Position numbers and translations under genes: made by a program
The notes under the pieces: model-generated
What the model was told of the DNA's origin: nothing
Seen by the model: the letters and a program-made list of their open reading frames with translations, nothing else
The model's database searches: none
Source: Actinopolyspora mortivallis DSM 44261
Lineage (GTDB): Bacteria > Actinomycetota > Actinomycetes > Mycobacteriales > Pseudonocardiaceae
Length of the DNA: 64,000 bases
NCBI RefSeq assembly: GCF_000384035.1
Contig: NZ_KB913024.1
Coordinates: 1,707,087-1,771,086 of the forward strand
Direction of reading: 5' to 3'
Shown: piece after piece, positions 11,856 to 21,252 of the stretch
Position numbering within the stretch: position 1 is the first letter of the stretch
How the letters are laid out: each line of letters opens with the position of its first letter

Positions 11856-12806
11856 GTGGCGGAGTTCGAGGAGTTTCCGGAGGGGCTGGGTGGAACGCTC
11901 GGCGCCTATCTGAACCACCTCGCGGTGGAACGCGGTACCGCTTCGGCGACGTTGGAGGCCTATACGCGCGACCTGCGACGTTACGGAACGTACCTGGTGG
12001 GTCGTGGTGTGGGAACACTGCGTGAGGTGAGTTCCGAGGTGGTCGGCGAGTTCCTCGCCACCCTGCGCACCGGGGAGTCCGGAGGCGTGGCACTGGCTCC
12101 CGCCTCGGCGGCTCGCACGATCGTGGCGGTGCGGGGGCTACACCGCTTCGCCTTCGCCGAGGGGCTGGTCGACCACGACCCCGCACGCGAGGTCACTCCT
12201 CCCGCCCTGCCCCGGCGTCTGCCCAAGGCGTTACCGGTGGACGACGTGCTGCGGCTTCTGGAACAGGGAGTCGCCACCGGTGTTCGGGGGCTGCGGGACC
12301 GTGCACTGCTGGAACTGCTGTACTCCAGTGGGGCGCGCATCTCCGAGGCGGTCGGGCTGGACCTGGACGACGTGGACACGCGGGAGCGCACGGTACTGCT
12401 CGACGGCAAGGGAGGTGGGCAACGTCGGGTTCCGGTAGGGCGTCCCGCCCTCGACGCGCTCGAGGCCTACCTGGTACGGGCCCGTCCGGGGCTGGTGGGG
12501 CGGGTGCGTTCGGTTCCGGCGCTGTTCCTGAACGCCAGAGGGGGCAGACTGTCCAGACAGGGGGGATGGCAGATTCTGAAGTCCGCCGCCGAGCGTGCTG
12601 GGGTGGACACGTCGGTGTCTCCGCACGTGCTGCGGCACTCCTTCGCCACGCACCTGTTGGAGGGTGGGGCCGACGTCCGGGTCGTGCAGGAACTGCTCGG
12701 GCACGCCTCGGTCGCGACGACCCAGGTGTACACGCGAATCACGATGCGCACGCTGCGCGAGGTCTACGCCACGAGCCATCCCCGCGCGCAGGGACCGAAA
12801 CGGTGA
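11856..12806 (+). CDS. xerD: Site-specific tyrosine recombinase XerD
   Basis: XerD resolves chromosome dimers at dif with XerC and FtsK. The 316-residue protein has the N-terminal core-binding SAM-like domain (residues about 10-95) and a catalytic domain. All expected residues are in place: Arg161 (GARISE), Lys185 (DGKGGG), His257 and Arg260 ([18 protein letters not shown]), His283 (GHAS) and nucleophile Tyr292 (TTQVYTRI). GTG 11856 follows GGAGCG. Its position after the NUDIX gene and before the parA-like and scp genes matches Rv1701. This is the chromosomal housekeeping enzyme and is not evidence of a mobile element. Confidence 0.95.
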   Translation: MAEFEEFPEGLGGTLGAYLNHLAVERGTASATLEAYTRDLRRYGTYLVGRGVGTLREVSSEVVGEFLATLRTGESGGVALAPASAARTIVAVRGLHRFAFAEGLVDHDPAREVTPPALPRRLPKALPVDDVLRLLEQGVATGVRGLRDRALLELLYSSGARISEAVGLDLDDVDTRERTVLLDGKGGGQRRVPVGRPALDALEAYLVRARPGLVGRVRSVPALFLNARGGRLSRQGGWQILKSAAERAGVDTSVSPHVLRHSFATHLLEGGADVRVVQELLGHASVATTQVYTRITMRTLREVYATSHPRAQGPKR

Positions 12807-12830
12807 TATCCGCGGTGTTCCTCGGATATC
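12805..12830 (+). terminator. Hairpin at the end of xerD
   Basis: An 8-bp perfect stem GATATCCG/CGGATATC with a 10-base loop begins in the xerD stop codon. It lacks a T-run, so its role as terminator is a moderate inference. Confidence 0.4.
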
Positions 12831-12874
12831 CTGGCCGGGTGACGCGGTTTTCGCCGGTTGGACGGCGAGGCGCG

Positions 12875-12904
12875 TTGCCGTGGTGTGTGTGCGCGGCCTA
12901 GGCT
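12875..12904 (+). promoter_or_regulatory. Candidate promoter of the parA-scpAB-rluB operon
   Basis: TTGCCG (12875-12880) and TAGGCT (12899-12904) are separated by 18 bases and lie about 55 bases before the ATG at 12960. This is a reasonable vegetative-sigma promoter in the only gap upstream of a tightly packed operon. Confidence 0.45.
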
Positions 12905-12959
12905 GCGCACCGGAGAGTTTTCCGCAATGCAGTCACCCGATTAAGGAGTCACCACCGCC

Positions 12960-13907
12960 ATGTCGACGCCGCAGCCCTCCGCCGGTGGGCGGTACCGGGG
13001 CGCGGTCGACCTGAGCATCACCCCGGACACTTCGGAATCGGCCAACGGTGAGGTCGTCGACAGCGACCCGTTCGGTGGAGACGTCGGTCCGACGGGGAGA
13101 CCACGTCGGCACATCCCGGAACCCCCTCCGCTGGAGGAACACGGACCCGCCTCGGTGCTGGCGATGTGCAACCAGAAGGGCGGGGTGGGCAAGACCACCT
13201 CGACCATCAATCTGGGGGCCGCCCTCGCCGAGTACGGCCGCAGGGTGTTGCTGGTCGATTTCGATCCGCAAGGCGCGCTGTCGGTAGGTCTCGGTGTGCA
13301 GCCGCACCAACTGGAGCAGACCATCTACAACGTCATCATGGAGCGTTCGGTGGGGCTGCAGGACGTGATCAGATCGACCAGCGTGGCGGGGATGGACCTG
13401 CTGCCGAGCAACATCGACCTCTCCGCGGCGGAGGTACAGCTCGTCGCCGAGGTCGGCAGGGAACAGGCGCTGGAACGTGCGCTGCGGCCGGTGGTCGCCG
13501 AGTACGACTTCGTGCTGATCGACTGTCAGCCCTCGCTCGGGCTGCTCACCGTCAACGCGCTGGCCGCGGCGCACGGGGTGATGATCCCGCTGGAGTGCGA
13601 GTTCTTCAGTCTGCGCGGAGTGGCCCTACTGATCGACACGATCGAGAAGGTGCGGGAGCGGCTGAATCCGGAGCTGGAGATCAGCGGGATTCTCGCGACC
13701 ATGTTCGACCCGCGCACGCTACACTCGCGTGAGGTGATGTCCCGGGTGGTCGAGGCGTTCGGGGACATCGTGTTCGACAGTGTGATCAACCGTACCGTCC
13801 GGTTCCCGGAGACCACGGTCGCCGGGGAGCCGATCACCCGATGGGCTCCCCGCTCCTCGGGATCGAAGGCGTACCGTGCACTGGCGCGGGAGGTCATAGC
13901 ACGGTGA
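12960..13907 (+). CDS. ParA/Soj-family ATPase upstream of scpAB
   Basis: The 315-residue ATPase has an N-terminal tail of about 60 residues (polar and acidic) and then a deviant Walker A motif (KGGVGKTTS from Lys73). It also has the DFDPQGALS Walker A' region and a Walker B segment (FVLIDCQPSLGLLTVNAL). It corresponds to Rv1708, the second ParA copy of actinobacteria. The origin-proximal parA of actinobacteria is paired with parB, but here scpA follows after 20 bases. That suggests a role linked to condensin loading and chromosome organisation, which is inference. ATG 12960 is preceded by AAGGAGT at a slightly long spacing. Confidence 0.9.
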   Translation: MSTPQPSAGGRYRGAVDLSITPDTSESANGEVVDSDPFGGDVGPTGRPRRHIPEPPPLEEHGPASVLAMCNQKGGVGKTTSTINLGAALAEYGRRVLLVDFDPQGALSVGLGVQPHQLEQTIYNVIMERSVGLQDVIRSTSVAGMDLLPSNIDLSAAEVQLVAEVGREQALERALRPVVAEYDFVLIDCQPSLGLLTVNALAAAHGVMIPLECEFFSLRGVALLIDTIEKVRERLNPELEISGILATMFDPRTLHSREVMSRVVEAFGDIVFDSVINRTVRFPETTVAGEPITRWAPRSSGSKAYRALAREVIAR

Positions 13908-13927
13908 CTCGTCAGTGAAAGGCAGAG

Positions 13928-14803
13928 GTGAGCGGGGAACGAACCGCTGAGGAGGACACGTCACGGGAACTCTCCGAGGTCGCCGCGGCCCAGGAGTCCT
14001 CCGGAGGGCGTTTCACGGTACGGCTGGACAATTTCGAGGGACCTTTCGACCTGCTGTTGCAGCTCATCTCCCAGCACCGTCTCGACGTCACCGAGGTAGC
14101 GCTGCACCGGGTCACCGACGACTTCATCGCCTACACCAAGGAACTAGGCCAACACGCGGATCTGGACGAGACCAGTGAGTTCCTGGTGGTCGCGGCCACT
14201 CTGCTGGACCTGAAGGCGTCCCGGCTGGTTCCCGCGGCCGAGGTGGAGGACGAGGAGGACCTCGCCCTGCTGGAGGCGCGGGACCTCCTGTTCGCGCGGC
14301 TGCTGCAGTACCGGGCCTACAAGCGGGTGGCCGAGACGTTCCGGGAGTGGGAGGCCGGGGCGGCACGTCGTTATCCCCGTGCCGTTTCGCTGGAGCAGCG
14401 CTATCTGGACCTGATGCCCGAGGTGGTGCTCGGGGTCGATGCGCACGGTCTGGCCGAGGTGGCCGCGGCCGTGTTCCGTCCGAAACCCCCTCCGTCGGTC
14501 TCGCTGGAGCACCTGCACGCTCCCCAGGTCTCGGTGCGGGAGCACGCGGCGGTGCTGCGTGTGTTGCTCGCCGAAAGGACCAGCGCGGGATTCGCGGAGC
14601 TGGTGCGGGACTGCGGCACCGTGCTCGAGAAGGTGGCGCGGTTCCTGGCGTTGCTGGAGTTGTACCGCGAGACCGTCGTGACGTTCGAACAGGCCGCTCC
14701 GTTGGAGGAGCTGGTGGTGCGCTGGGTGGGGGGCAGCGTGGAAGAGGCACGCGAGATCGCTGCCCGGGAACGCGACAGTGTCGAGGAAGAGGATTACGGG
14801 TGA
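13928..14803 (+). CDS. scpA: Segregation and condensation protein A
   Basis: ScpA is the kleisin subunit of the SMC-ScpAB condensin. The 291-residue protein has the family N-terminus (FTVRLDNFEGPFDLLLQLI, about residues 33-51), the LDVTEVAL segment and a conserved LDLKASRLVPA stretch. A winged-helix C-terminal domain (FLALLELYRETVVTFEQ) binds the SMC head. A polar 30-residue tail precedes the domain. The GTG start lies 20 bases after parA, and the stop overlaps scpB by 4 bases. Confidence 0.94.
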   Translation: MSGERTAEEDTSRELSEVAAAQESSGGRFTVRLDNFEGPFDLLLQLISQHRLDVTEVALHRVTDDFIAYTKELGQHADLDETSEFLVVAATLLDLKASRLVPAAEVEDEEDLALLEARDLLFARLLQYRAYKRVAETFREWEAGAARRYPRAVSLEQRYLDLMPEVVLGVDAHGLAEVAAAVFRPKPPPSVSLEHLHAPQVSVREHAAVLRVLLAERTSAGFAELVRDCGTVLEKVARFLALLELYRETVVTFEQAAPLEELVVRWVGGSVEEAREIAARERDSVEEEDYG

Positions 14804-15459
14804 GCGAGGAGGAAGACGGCGACACGGGCGAGGTCCCTGTCGAGGGGGAGGCCGCCGGGGAGAGGGAACGGCACCCGGGAAACGGCCCTTCGGAACGAGG
14901 AGGGCAGTGGCCCGACCTGGAGTCGGACGCGGCCCTGGAGGCGGCGCTGGAGGCGCTGCTGCTCGTGGTGGACGTGCCCGCGGGGGAGGAGTTGCTGGCC
15001 GGTGTCGTACGGCAACCGGTTGAGCGGGTGACGGCGGCGCTGGAACGGCTCGCCGCGAGCTACACGGAAGCGGGACGCGGTGTCGAGCTGCGTAGGGTGG
15101 GTGAGGGATGGCGCCTCTACACCCGTGACGTCTACGCCCCCGTGGTGGAGCGCTATCTGCTCGACGGCCAGCGCGCGAAACTCACCAGGGCGGCGTTGGA
15201 GACACTCGCGGTCATCGCCTACCGGCAACCGGTGACGCGCTCGAAGGTGGCCGCCGTGCGTGGTGTTAACGTGGACGGGGTAGTACGTACTCTGTTGGCG
15301 CGTGGGCTCATCCACGAGGCCGGTACGGACCCCGATTCCGGCGGTACCGCTTACTGCACGACCGAGCTGTTCCTCGAACGGCTCGGCCTGTCCTCGTTGC
15401 GGGAGCTGCCGCCGCTGGCCCCCCTGTTGCCCGAAGTGGATGCGATCGATGATGTCTGA
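14800..15459 (+). CDS. scpB: Segregation and condensation protein B
   Basis: This is the 219-residue partner of ScpA. It begins with an acidic, Gly-rich tail of about 40 residues and then two winged-helix domains (ALEAALEALLLVVDVPAGEE; LTRAALETLAVIAYRQPVTRSKVAAVRGVNVDGVVRTLLARGLI). The GTG start overlaps the scpA stop (GTGA), which makes translational coupling very likely. The 3' end overlaps the rluB start region. Confidence 0.94.
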   Translation: MSEEEDGDTGEVPVEGEAAGERERHPGNGPSERGGQWPDLESDAALEAALEALLLVVDVPAGEELLAGVVRQPVERVTAALERLAASYTEAGRGVELRRVGEGWRLYTRDVYAPVVERYLLDGQRAKLTRAALETLAVIAYRQPVTRSKVAAVRGVNVDGVVRTLLARGLIHEAGTDPDSGGTAYCTTELFLERLGLSSLRELPPLAPLLPEVDAIDDV

Positions 15460-16237
15460 AAAACGTGACTCGACAGGTGCGAACACCCGCGCTTCCGGTG
15501 GCGGAGCGGAAGGGGTTAGGTTGCAGAAGGTGCTGTCGCAGGCTGGGGTCGCGTCCCGGCGAGCGGCCGAGGAGATGATCGTCGAGGGGCGCGTTGAGGT
15601 TGACGGTCAGCCCGTGACCACGCTCGGTACCCGCGTGAACCCCGACGAATCGGTGATCCACGTGGACGGCACCAGGGTGGTGACCGATCAGAAGGCCACC
15701 TATCTGCTGCTCAACAAACCGCCGGGCATCCTGTGTGCCATGTCCGACGACCAGGACCGCCCCTGCATCGGCGACTACCTGCCCAAGCGGGACTCGGGAC
15801 TGTTCCACGTGGGAAGACTGGACTTCAACAGCGAGGGGCTGTTGTTGATCAGCAACGACGGGGAACTGGCCAACCGGTTGATGCACCCCTCCTACCAGGT
15901 GCCCAAGACCTATCTCGTCGAGTTGCAGGGTCCCATTCCCAAGGACCTGGGACGCAGGGTCCAGGAGGGGGTCGAACTGGAGGACGGGCCGGCCAAGGTC
16001 GACTCCTTCCGCCTCGTCGACCGCAACAGCAGCGGAACACGGACCCTGGTCCAGGTGGTGCTGCACGAGGGGCGCAAGCGCATCGTGCGACGTCTCTTCA
16101 AGGAGACGGGATACCCCGTGCAGCGGCTCGTGCGCACGGCGATCGGCGAGGTGCGGCTGACCAACGAACGCCCCGGGGCGATCCGACCGTTGAACAACAA
16201 GGAACTGGGCTCGCTCTACCGCGCTGTGGGACTGTGA
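15449..16237 (+). CDS. rluB: Pseudouridine synthase of the RluB/RsuA family
   Basis: It isomerises a uridine in 23S rRNA helix 90 (RluB) or a related site. The 262-residue protein has an N-terminal S4 domain (RLQKVLSQAGVASRRAAEEMI, about residues 26-46). The catalytic domain follows with the signature GRLDFNSEGLLLISNDG, whose Asp is catalytic, then KTYLVEL and EGRKRIVRRLF. Start choice is uncertain among ATG 15440, 15449 and 15452, and all overlap the end of scpB. The parA-scpA-scpB-rluB order is the same as Rv1708-Rv1711. Confidence 0.92.
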   Translation: MMSEKRDSTGANTRASGGGAEGVRLQKVLSQAGVASRRAAEEMIVEGRVEVDGQPVTTLGTRVNPDESVIHVDGTRVVTDQKATYLLLNKPPGILCAMSDDQDRPCIGDYLPKRDSGLFHVGRLDFNSEGLLLISNDGELANRLMHPSYQVPKTYLVELQGPIPKDLGRRVQEGVELEDGPAKVDSFRLVDRNSSGTRTLVQVVLHEGRKRIVRRLFKETGYPVQRLVRTAIGEVRLTNERPGAIRPLNNKELGSLYRAVGL

Positions 16238-16276
16238 ACCCCCGGATCCCGCTGGTGTCCTCCCGGCGCCCGGGGA

Positions 16277-17455
16277 CTAGCTCCGGCTCCCGGCCACGGT
16301 GTTGACGACCCGGTGGGCGACGGGTTCCACGACCCGTGCGGCCACCGGGCCGATGACCGCCATCAACAGCACGTAGGTGGTGGAAAGCGCGGCCAGTTGC
16401 CCGGGAACCGCGCCCGAGCCGACCGCCAGCCCCGCGATGACGATGGAGAACTCGCCGCGTGCGATCAGCGCTGCCCCCGCCCGGGCACGTCCCATCCGCC
16501 GGATCCCCTGTCTGGCGGCGGCCACCCAGCCGGTGAGGAACTTCGTCGTCGTGGTCATCACCACCAGCAGCAGCGCGAAGGGCAGCACCGGCGGGATGGC
16601 CGAGGGGTCGGTGTTGAGGCCGAACACCACGAAGAACACCGCGGCGAACAGGTCCCGCAGGGGACTCAGTATCCTGCTGGCGTTGGTCGCCGTCGACCCG
16701 GAGATGGCGATCCCGAGCAGGAAGGCCCCCACGGCCGCCGAGACCTGCAACCGGGCGGCGACGCCGGCCACCAGCAGCGCGGCTCCGAGCAGACGGAGCA
16801 GGAACACCTCGGGGTCGGGACTGTCCACCACCGCCGAGACGTAGCGCCCGTAGCGCAGGGCCAGCACCAGCACCAGGCTGATCACCAGCACGGAGATGCC
16901 GACGGTGCCGAGTCCTCCCATGATCCCCACCCCGGCCAGCAGGGCCGTCAGGATCGGCAGGTACACGGCCATGGCCAGGTCCTCGAACACGAGCACGGAC
17001 AACACCACCGGAGTCTCCCTGTTGCCGAGTCGCCCGAGATCCGCCAGGACCTTGGCGATGATCCCGGAGGAGGAGATGTAGGTGACTCCGGCCAGGACCA
17101 GGGCGGCGGTCGGTCCCCATCCGAGCAGCAGGGCCACGAGCGCGCCGGGAGCCGCGTTGAGCACGGCGTCGATCAGTCCGGCCGTCCACGAGCGGCGCAG
17201 TCCGGTGACCAGTTCACTCGCCGAGTACTCGAGGCCGAGCAGCAACAGCAGCAGCACCACCCCGATCTCCGAGGCGAGCTCGGTGAACGGTTCGATCCCG
17301 GTCAGCGGAACCAGTCCCCCCTGGCCGAAGGCGAGTCCCCCGAGCAGGTAGAGCGGTATGGGGGACAGTCCGATCCTCCAGGCGAGTCGCCCGAGGACTC
17401 CCAGGCCGAAGAAGACGGCTCCCAGTTCGATCAACGCTGTTGCCGTGTGTTGCAC
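16277..17455 (-). CDS. CPA2-family potassium/proton antiporter (KhtU-like)
   Basis: This is an integral membrane cation-proton antiporter of 392 residues with about 12 hydrophobic helices. Family marks are EPFTELASEIGVVLLLLLLGLEY near residues 45-67, the discontinuous-helix segment ISSSGIIAKVLADLG, and VLVFEDLAMAVYLPILTA with the ion-pair aspartate. It lacks a C-terminal RCK domain. That function is supplied by the gene immediately upstream, as in the B. subtilis KhtT-KhtU (YhaT-YhaU) pair. The GTG start at 17455 is preceded by GAGAGG. The pair interrupts the conserved + strand block between rluB and cmk. Confidence 0.85.
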   Translation of the reverse strand: MQHTATALIELGAVFFGLGVLGRLAWRIGLSPIPLYLLGGLAFGQGGLVPLTGIEPFTELASEIGVVLLLLLLGLEYSASELVTGLRRSWTAGLIDAVLNAAPGALVALLLGWGPTAALVLAGVTYISSSGIIAKVLADLGRLGNRETPVVLSVLVFEDLAMAVYLPILTALLAGVGIMGGLGTVGISVLVISLVLVLALRYGRYVSAVVDSPDPEVFLLRLLGAALLVAGVAARLQVSAAVGAFLLGIAISGSTATNASRILSPLRDLFAAVFFVVFGLNTDPSAIPPVLPFALLLVVMTTTTKFLTGWVAAARQGIRRMGRARAGAALIARGEFSIVIAGLAVGSGAVPGQLAALSTTYVLLMAVIGPVAARVVEPVAHRVVNTVAGSRS

Positions 17456-17525
17456 GTGGTTCCTCTCGCCCGCCGGACACGCGCGTCCCGGACGGATCCT
17501 GATCCGTCGATGAGTGGTTTCGCGG

Positions 17526-18008
17526 TCAGCCGTTTTCCAGGATCTCGCTCGCCGCGCGGAGCCCTTCGGCGGTGCCCACCATGACCACGAGGTCCTCTCC
17601 GGCGAACACGAAATCCGGACGGGGGGAGGGATGTACCGAGCCGTCCCTGATGACGGCGACGATCGACACGGAGGTTCTGGTGCGCATCTCGGTCTCACCG
17701 AGGGTGCGGCCGTCGTAGGGGGAGCCGGGTACGAGCGGGAGCTGCCAGGTGGTCACCCCCGTCACCTCACGTTGTTGCTCGGTGAGTTTGCCCACCAGTT
17801 GCGGTGCGCCGAGCAGGTTGGCGAGCGTGCTGGTCTCCTCACCGGTCAGCTCGGTCGCGGCGCAGATCTTGTCCGGATCCTGCGCGTCCGACACGATCAG
17901 CTCGATGCGACCGTCCCGGTGAGTGATCACCCCGATCCTGCGTCCCGAACCGGTGGTGAACTCCTGCTGCGTGCCCAGCCCCGGAAGCGGGGTCACGGTG
18001 ACATCCAC
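17526..18008 (-). CDS. KhtT-like regulatory subunit with RCK_C (TrkA-C) domain
   Basis: This is a 160-residue cytoplasmic protein. Its N-terminal half (VTVTPLPGLGTQQEFTTGSGRRIGVITHRDGR) is the KhtT-type domain. Residues about 75-155 form a TrkA-C/RCK_C domain (TWQLPLVPGSPYDGRTLGE through FVFAGEDLVVMVGTAEGL), which in KhtT binds c-di-AMP and controls the antiporter. GTG 18008 with GAGGGC upstream gives the family start. The downstream antiporter begins 70 bases after the stop. The gene is divergent from cmk across about 180 bases that should hold both promoters. Confidence 0.85.
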   Translation of the reverse strand: MDVTVTPLPGLGTQQEFTTGSGRRIGVITHRDGRIELIVSDAQDPDKICAATELTGEETSTLANLLGAPQLVGKLTEQQREVTGVTTWQLPLVPGSPYDGRTLGETEMRTRTSVSIVAVIRDGSVHPSPRPDFVFAGEDLVVMVGTAEGLRAASEILENG

Positions 18009-18188
18009 GCCCTCGATCTTAGGGCTTTTCCGCTCCACGAGTAACCGGTGGTGGGGTTTTCGCCCCTCCCGCGGTCCAGGTGGGGACGCGATTGGGAGCG
18101 TCCGGTACCGGGCGGGCAGAATGAGTGTCCGGTCGGTTAGTCCGACCGAGCGATGCGTTCCGGCCACGGCACGAGGAGGTCATGCGAG

Positions 18189-18914
18189 GTGTCCCAGCCC
18201 GAGCTCAACGGAATCGTGGCGGTTGACGGGCCGTCCGGGACGGGAAAGTCCACCGCGGCCCGTCGGCTCGCCGACTCCCTCGGTGCTGCGTACCTGGACA
18301 CCGGGGCCATGTACCGTGCCGTGACCTCGGCGGTGCTGCGTGCCGGGAGGGAACCCACCGACCAGGAGGCGGTAGCCGAGGTGGCGCGCCGCTGTCGTGT
18401 GGAGATGCGTACCGACCCGGAGTCTCCGGGGGTGACCCTCGACGGGGTCGACGTCGGCTCCGAGATCAGGGGTGGTGCGGTGACCGAGGCCGTTTCCGCC
18501 GTCTCCGCGGTTGCCGAGGTGCGGGAGATCCTGGTGGCGCAGCAACGTCGACTGATCACGGTGGCCACCACTCCCGTCGGAGGCATCGTCGTCGAGGGGC
18601 GTGACGTGGGCACGGTGGTCTCCCCCGAGGCCGGGCTGAAGGTCTATCTCACCGCTTCCTCCGAGGCCAGGGCCTGTCGCCGTTCGGCCCAGGACGCCGC
18701 GGCGGGCAGGGAGGCCGATCCGCGTCGGGTGCGGGCCGACGTCACGCGCAGGGACTCGCTCGACTCGAACAGGGGGATCGCCCCCCTGAGGATGGCGGAG
18801 GACGCGGTGTTGGTGGACACCACCGACCTGGACCTGGAGCAGGTGCTGCGCCGGCTGCACGACCTCGTCGCGCAACGGGGACTGCTGGCGTGCTCGGAGC
18901 GAAGTCGGCGATGA
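18189..18914 (+). CDS. cmk: Cytidylate kinase
   Basis: It phosphorylates CMP and dCMP. The 241-residue protein has a P-loop (VDGPSGTGKSTAARRLA from about residue 11), the LDTGAMYRAVT motif, EGRDVGTVVSPEA, and the lid region RRDSLDSNRGIAPL. The GTG start follows a GAGGAGG sequence about 11 bases upstream. It overlaps the next gene by 4 bases (ATGA). The cmk-acyltransferase-der order is widespread in actinobacteria (Rv1712-Rv1713 lacks the acyltransferase). Confidence 0.95.
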   Translation: MSQPELNGIVAVDGPSGTGKSTAARRLADSLGAAYLDTGAMYRAVTSAVLRAGREPTDQEAVAEVARRCRVEMRTDPESPGVTLDGVDVGSEIRGGAVTEAVSAVSAVAEVREILVAQQRRLITVATTPVGGIVVEGRDVGTVVSPEAGLKVYLTASSEARACRRSAQDAAAGREADPRRVRADVTRRDSLDSNRGIAPLRMAEDAVLVDTTDLDLEQVLRRLHDLVAQRGLLACSERSRR

Positions 18915-19618
18915 GCTCGGACGGTGACGGTGTGCGACCCGCGAGGCCCACACCGGGTACGCTGCCGGTGGGGAGTTCTCCGGGGCTGCGTGGGTTCGCC
19001 CGTCGGGTGGGGCGGTTCGGACTACGCGCGGGGTGGCGGATCCGCCTGTGGCACGGGGAACGTTTACCGGAGAGCGGTCCGGTGGTGCTGGTGGCCAACC
19101 ACAGTTCGCTGCTCGACGGTCCGGTGCTGTTCGCGGTGTTGCCGCGGGATGCGACGTTTCTGGTGAAACACGAGCTGTTCCGCGGGCCGCTCGGATGGGT
19201 GTTGCGTAAGCTGGGACAGGTTCCGATCCGCAGGGGTGTCGCCGACCGTGGTGCCCTTCTGGCCGCATCCGGGGTGCTGCGGGCCGGAGGAGTGGTCGGG
19301 GTGTTCCCGGAGGGCACTCGGCAGGGGACGATGGCCGCCGCGCAACACGGTGCGGCCTGGCTGGCTCGTTCCGCCGGGGCCAGAATCGTGCCGGTGGCCT
19401 GCCGGGGAACCGCTCGTGGCCCGTCGGGGTGGCGTTTCCGTCCCAGAGTGGACGTTCTCGTCGGGGAACCGATGGAGCGGCCGCGGCCGGGAAGGGCCGG
19501 GTTGACCGCGGCCACCGAGCGGATACGTACCGAGCTGGTGGGGCTGCTCGCCGAGTTGGACGGATCCCGACCCGAGCGCGACGATCCAGACGAAGACCTG
19601 AGAGGTAATGAGGCGTGA
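18911..19618 (+). CDS. 1-acylglycerol-3-phosphate acyltransferase (PlsC family)
   Basis: It probably acylates lysophosphatidic acid at the membrane. The 235-residue protein has the NHSSLLDGP motif (the HX4D catalytic box, about residue 58), the [13 protein letters not shown] segment, QVPIRRG, and the FPEGTRQG substrate motif. A hydrophobic stretch ([21 protein letters not shown]) suggests monotopic membrane association. ATG 18911 overlaps the cmk stop. GTG 18890 would add 7 residues and is less likely. The stop overlaps the der start. Confidence 0.88.
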   Translation: MSSDGDGVRPARPTPGTLPVGSSPGLRGFARRVGRFGLRAGWRIRLWHGERLPESGPVVLVANHSSLLDGPVLFAVLPRDATFLVKHELFRGPLGWVLRKLGQVPIRRGVADRGALLAASGVLRAGGVVGVFPEGTRQGTMAAAQHGAAWLARSAGARIVPVACRGTARGPSGWRFRPRVDVLVGEPMERPRPGRAGLTAATERIRTELVGLLAELDGSRPERDDPDEDLRGNEA

Positions 19619-21063
19619 GTGAGGAACCGCTTGCCGATGCCGGCGACGCCGGTCTCGACGGAACCTGGTCCGACGAGTCGGACTGGGCTGACTACGACCG
19701 GTTCGGCGAGCAGCAGTGGGAGGACGAGCGGGACACGCCGCTCGCACAGCCGGTGGTCGCCGTGGTGGGCAGGCCCAACGTCGGCAAGTCGACCCTGGTC
19801 AACAGGCTGTTGGGCCGCCGTCAGGCGGTGGTCAAGGACACGCCCGGGGTCACGAGGGACCGGGTCAGCTACGACGCGGTGTGGAGCGGACGTGGTTTCA
19901 CCGTCGTCGACACCGGGGGCTGGGATCCGGACGCCGAGGGGGTTTACGCGAGTGTGACCGCCCAGGCGGAGATGGCCATGTCCACGGCGGACGCGATCCT
20001 GCTCGTGGTCGACGCCAACGTGGGGGTGAGCGTCACCGACGAGGCCGTGGCCAAGGTGCTGCGCCGTTCCGACCGTCCGGTGCTGGTCGTGGCCAACAAG
20101 GTCGACAACCAGGCGGCGGAGGCGCAGGTCGCCGAGCTGTGGTCCCTCGGGCTCGGGGAACCCTACCCCGTGAGTGCCCTGCACGGACGTGGCTCCGGTG
20201 ACCTGCTCGACGAGATGCTGCGGCGACTGCCGGAGACACCGCGGGAGCAGCTCTCCCCGAGCGGGGGGCCACGGCGGGTCGCGCTGGTGGGCAAGCCCAA
20301 CGTGGGCAAGTCCAGCATGCTCAACCGGCTGGTGGGGCAGCAGCGCGCCGTCGTCGACGAGACGGCGGGAACCACCGTGGATCCGGTGGACTCGCTGGTG
20401 GAGCTGGACAACGAGGTCTGGCGGTTCGTGGACACGGCGGGTCTGCGCAAGCGGGTGAAGACGGCCGACGGGACCGAGTACTACGCGTCCCTGCGCACCC
20501 GCTCCGCCATCGAGGCCGCCGAGGTGGCCGTGGTGCTCATCGACGGTTCCGTTCCACTGACCGAGCAGGACCTGCGGATCATCGGCACCGTCATCGAGAC
20601 CGGACGCGCTCTGGTGATCGCCTACAACAAGTGGGACCTCGTCGACGACGAGCGCCGCAGGAAGCTGGAGAAGGAGATCGACCGCGACCTCGTCCAGGTG
20701 CGGTGGGCGGAACGGGTCAACGTCTCCGCCGAGACAGGACGCGCGCTCGGCAAGCTGGCCCCCGCGCTGCGCCGGGCGTTGGAGTCGTGGGACCAGCGCA
20801 TCTCCACGGGCAGGATCAACTCCTGGATCTCGGAGGTCGTGGCCGCCCAGCCACCTCCGGTCCGTGGGGGTAAACAGCCGAAGATCATGTTCGCCACGCA
20901 GGCGCAGACCCGACCGCCGACACTCGTGCTGTTCAGCACCGGTTTCCTGGAGGCCGGATACCGCAGGTTCCTGGAGCGCAGGTTCCGGGAGGCCTTCGGT
21001 TTCGCCGGTACGCCCGTTCGGGTCGTGGTTCGGGTCAGGGAGAACCGGAACGCGCGTAGCTAG
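19615..21063 (+). CDS. der: Ribosome biogenesis GTPase Der (EngA)
   Basis: Der is a tandem-GTPase assembly factor for the 50S subunit. The 482-residue protein carries an acidic N-terminal extension of about 45 residues. It is followed by G domain 1 ([28 protein letters not shown]), G domain 2 ([30 protein letters not shown]) and the KH-like C-terminal domain (PPKIMFATQ-type region, here [17 protein letters not shown]). The GTG start overlaps the previous stop by 4 bases. Confidence 0.96.
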   Translation: MSEEPLADAGDAGLDGTWSDESDWADYDRFGEQQWEDERDTPLAQPVVAVVGRPNVGKSTLVNRLLGRRQAVVKDTPGVTRDRVSYDAVWSGRGFTVVDTGGWDPDAEGVYASVTAQAEMAMSTADAILLVVDANVGVSVTDEAVAKVLRRSDRPVLVVANKVDNQAAEAQVAELWSLGLGEPYPVSALHGRGSGDLLDEMLRRLPETPREQLSPSGGPRRVALVGKPNVGKSSMLNRLVGQQRAVVDETAGTTVDPVDSLVELDNEVWRFVDTAGLRKRVKTADGTEYYASLRTRSAIEAAEVAVVLIDGSVPLTEQDLRIIGTVIETGRALVIAYNKWDLVDDERRRKLEKEIDRDLVQVRWAERVNVSAETGRALGKLAPALRRALESWDQRISTGRINSWISEVVAAQPPPVRGGKQPKIMFATQAQTRPPTLVLFSTGFLEAGYRRFLERRFREAFGFAGTPVRVVVRVRENRNARS

Positions 21064-21252
21064 TCACCGTGTCCCCGCTCTCCGAAGAGGGTTCGGAATG
21101 CCCTGTCGGGCGGTCGTTCCGCGTACCGGAGTGGTTCGGTCCTCGTGGCTGTCGCTCCGGCGCTCCACGGGAACCCTTCCACGGGGTTCCTCGGTGACGT
21201 CGGTAGGGTGGTCACGCCCGGCACCGCCCGTTCGAGTGACAACGGAAGGTGC

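Noticed and set aside
11856-12806. XerD as evidence of an integrated mobile element
   Set aside because: Gene order around it is the conserved chromosomal order and no attachment-site repeat or phage gene is present.
16313-17584. A 423-codon open frame on the + strand opposite the KhtU-like antiporter
   Set aside because: The product is a Gln/His/Gly-rich shadow, whereas the minus strand encodes a clean membrane transporter.
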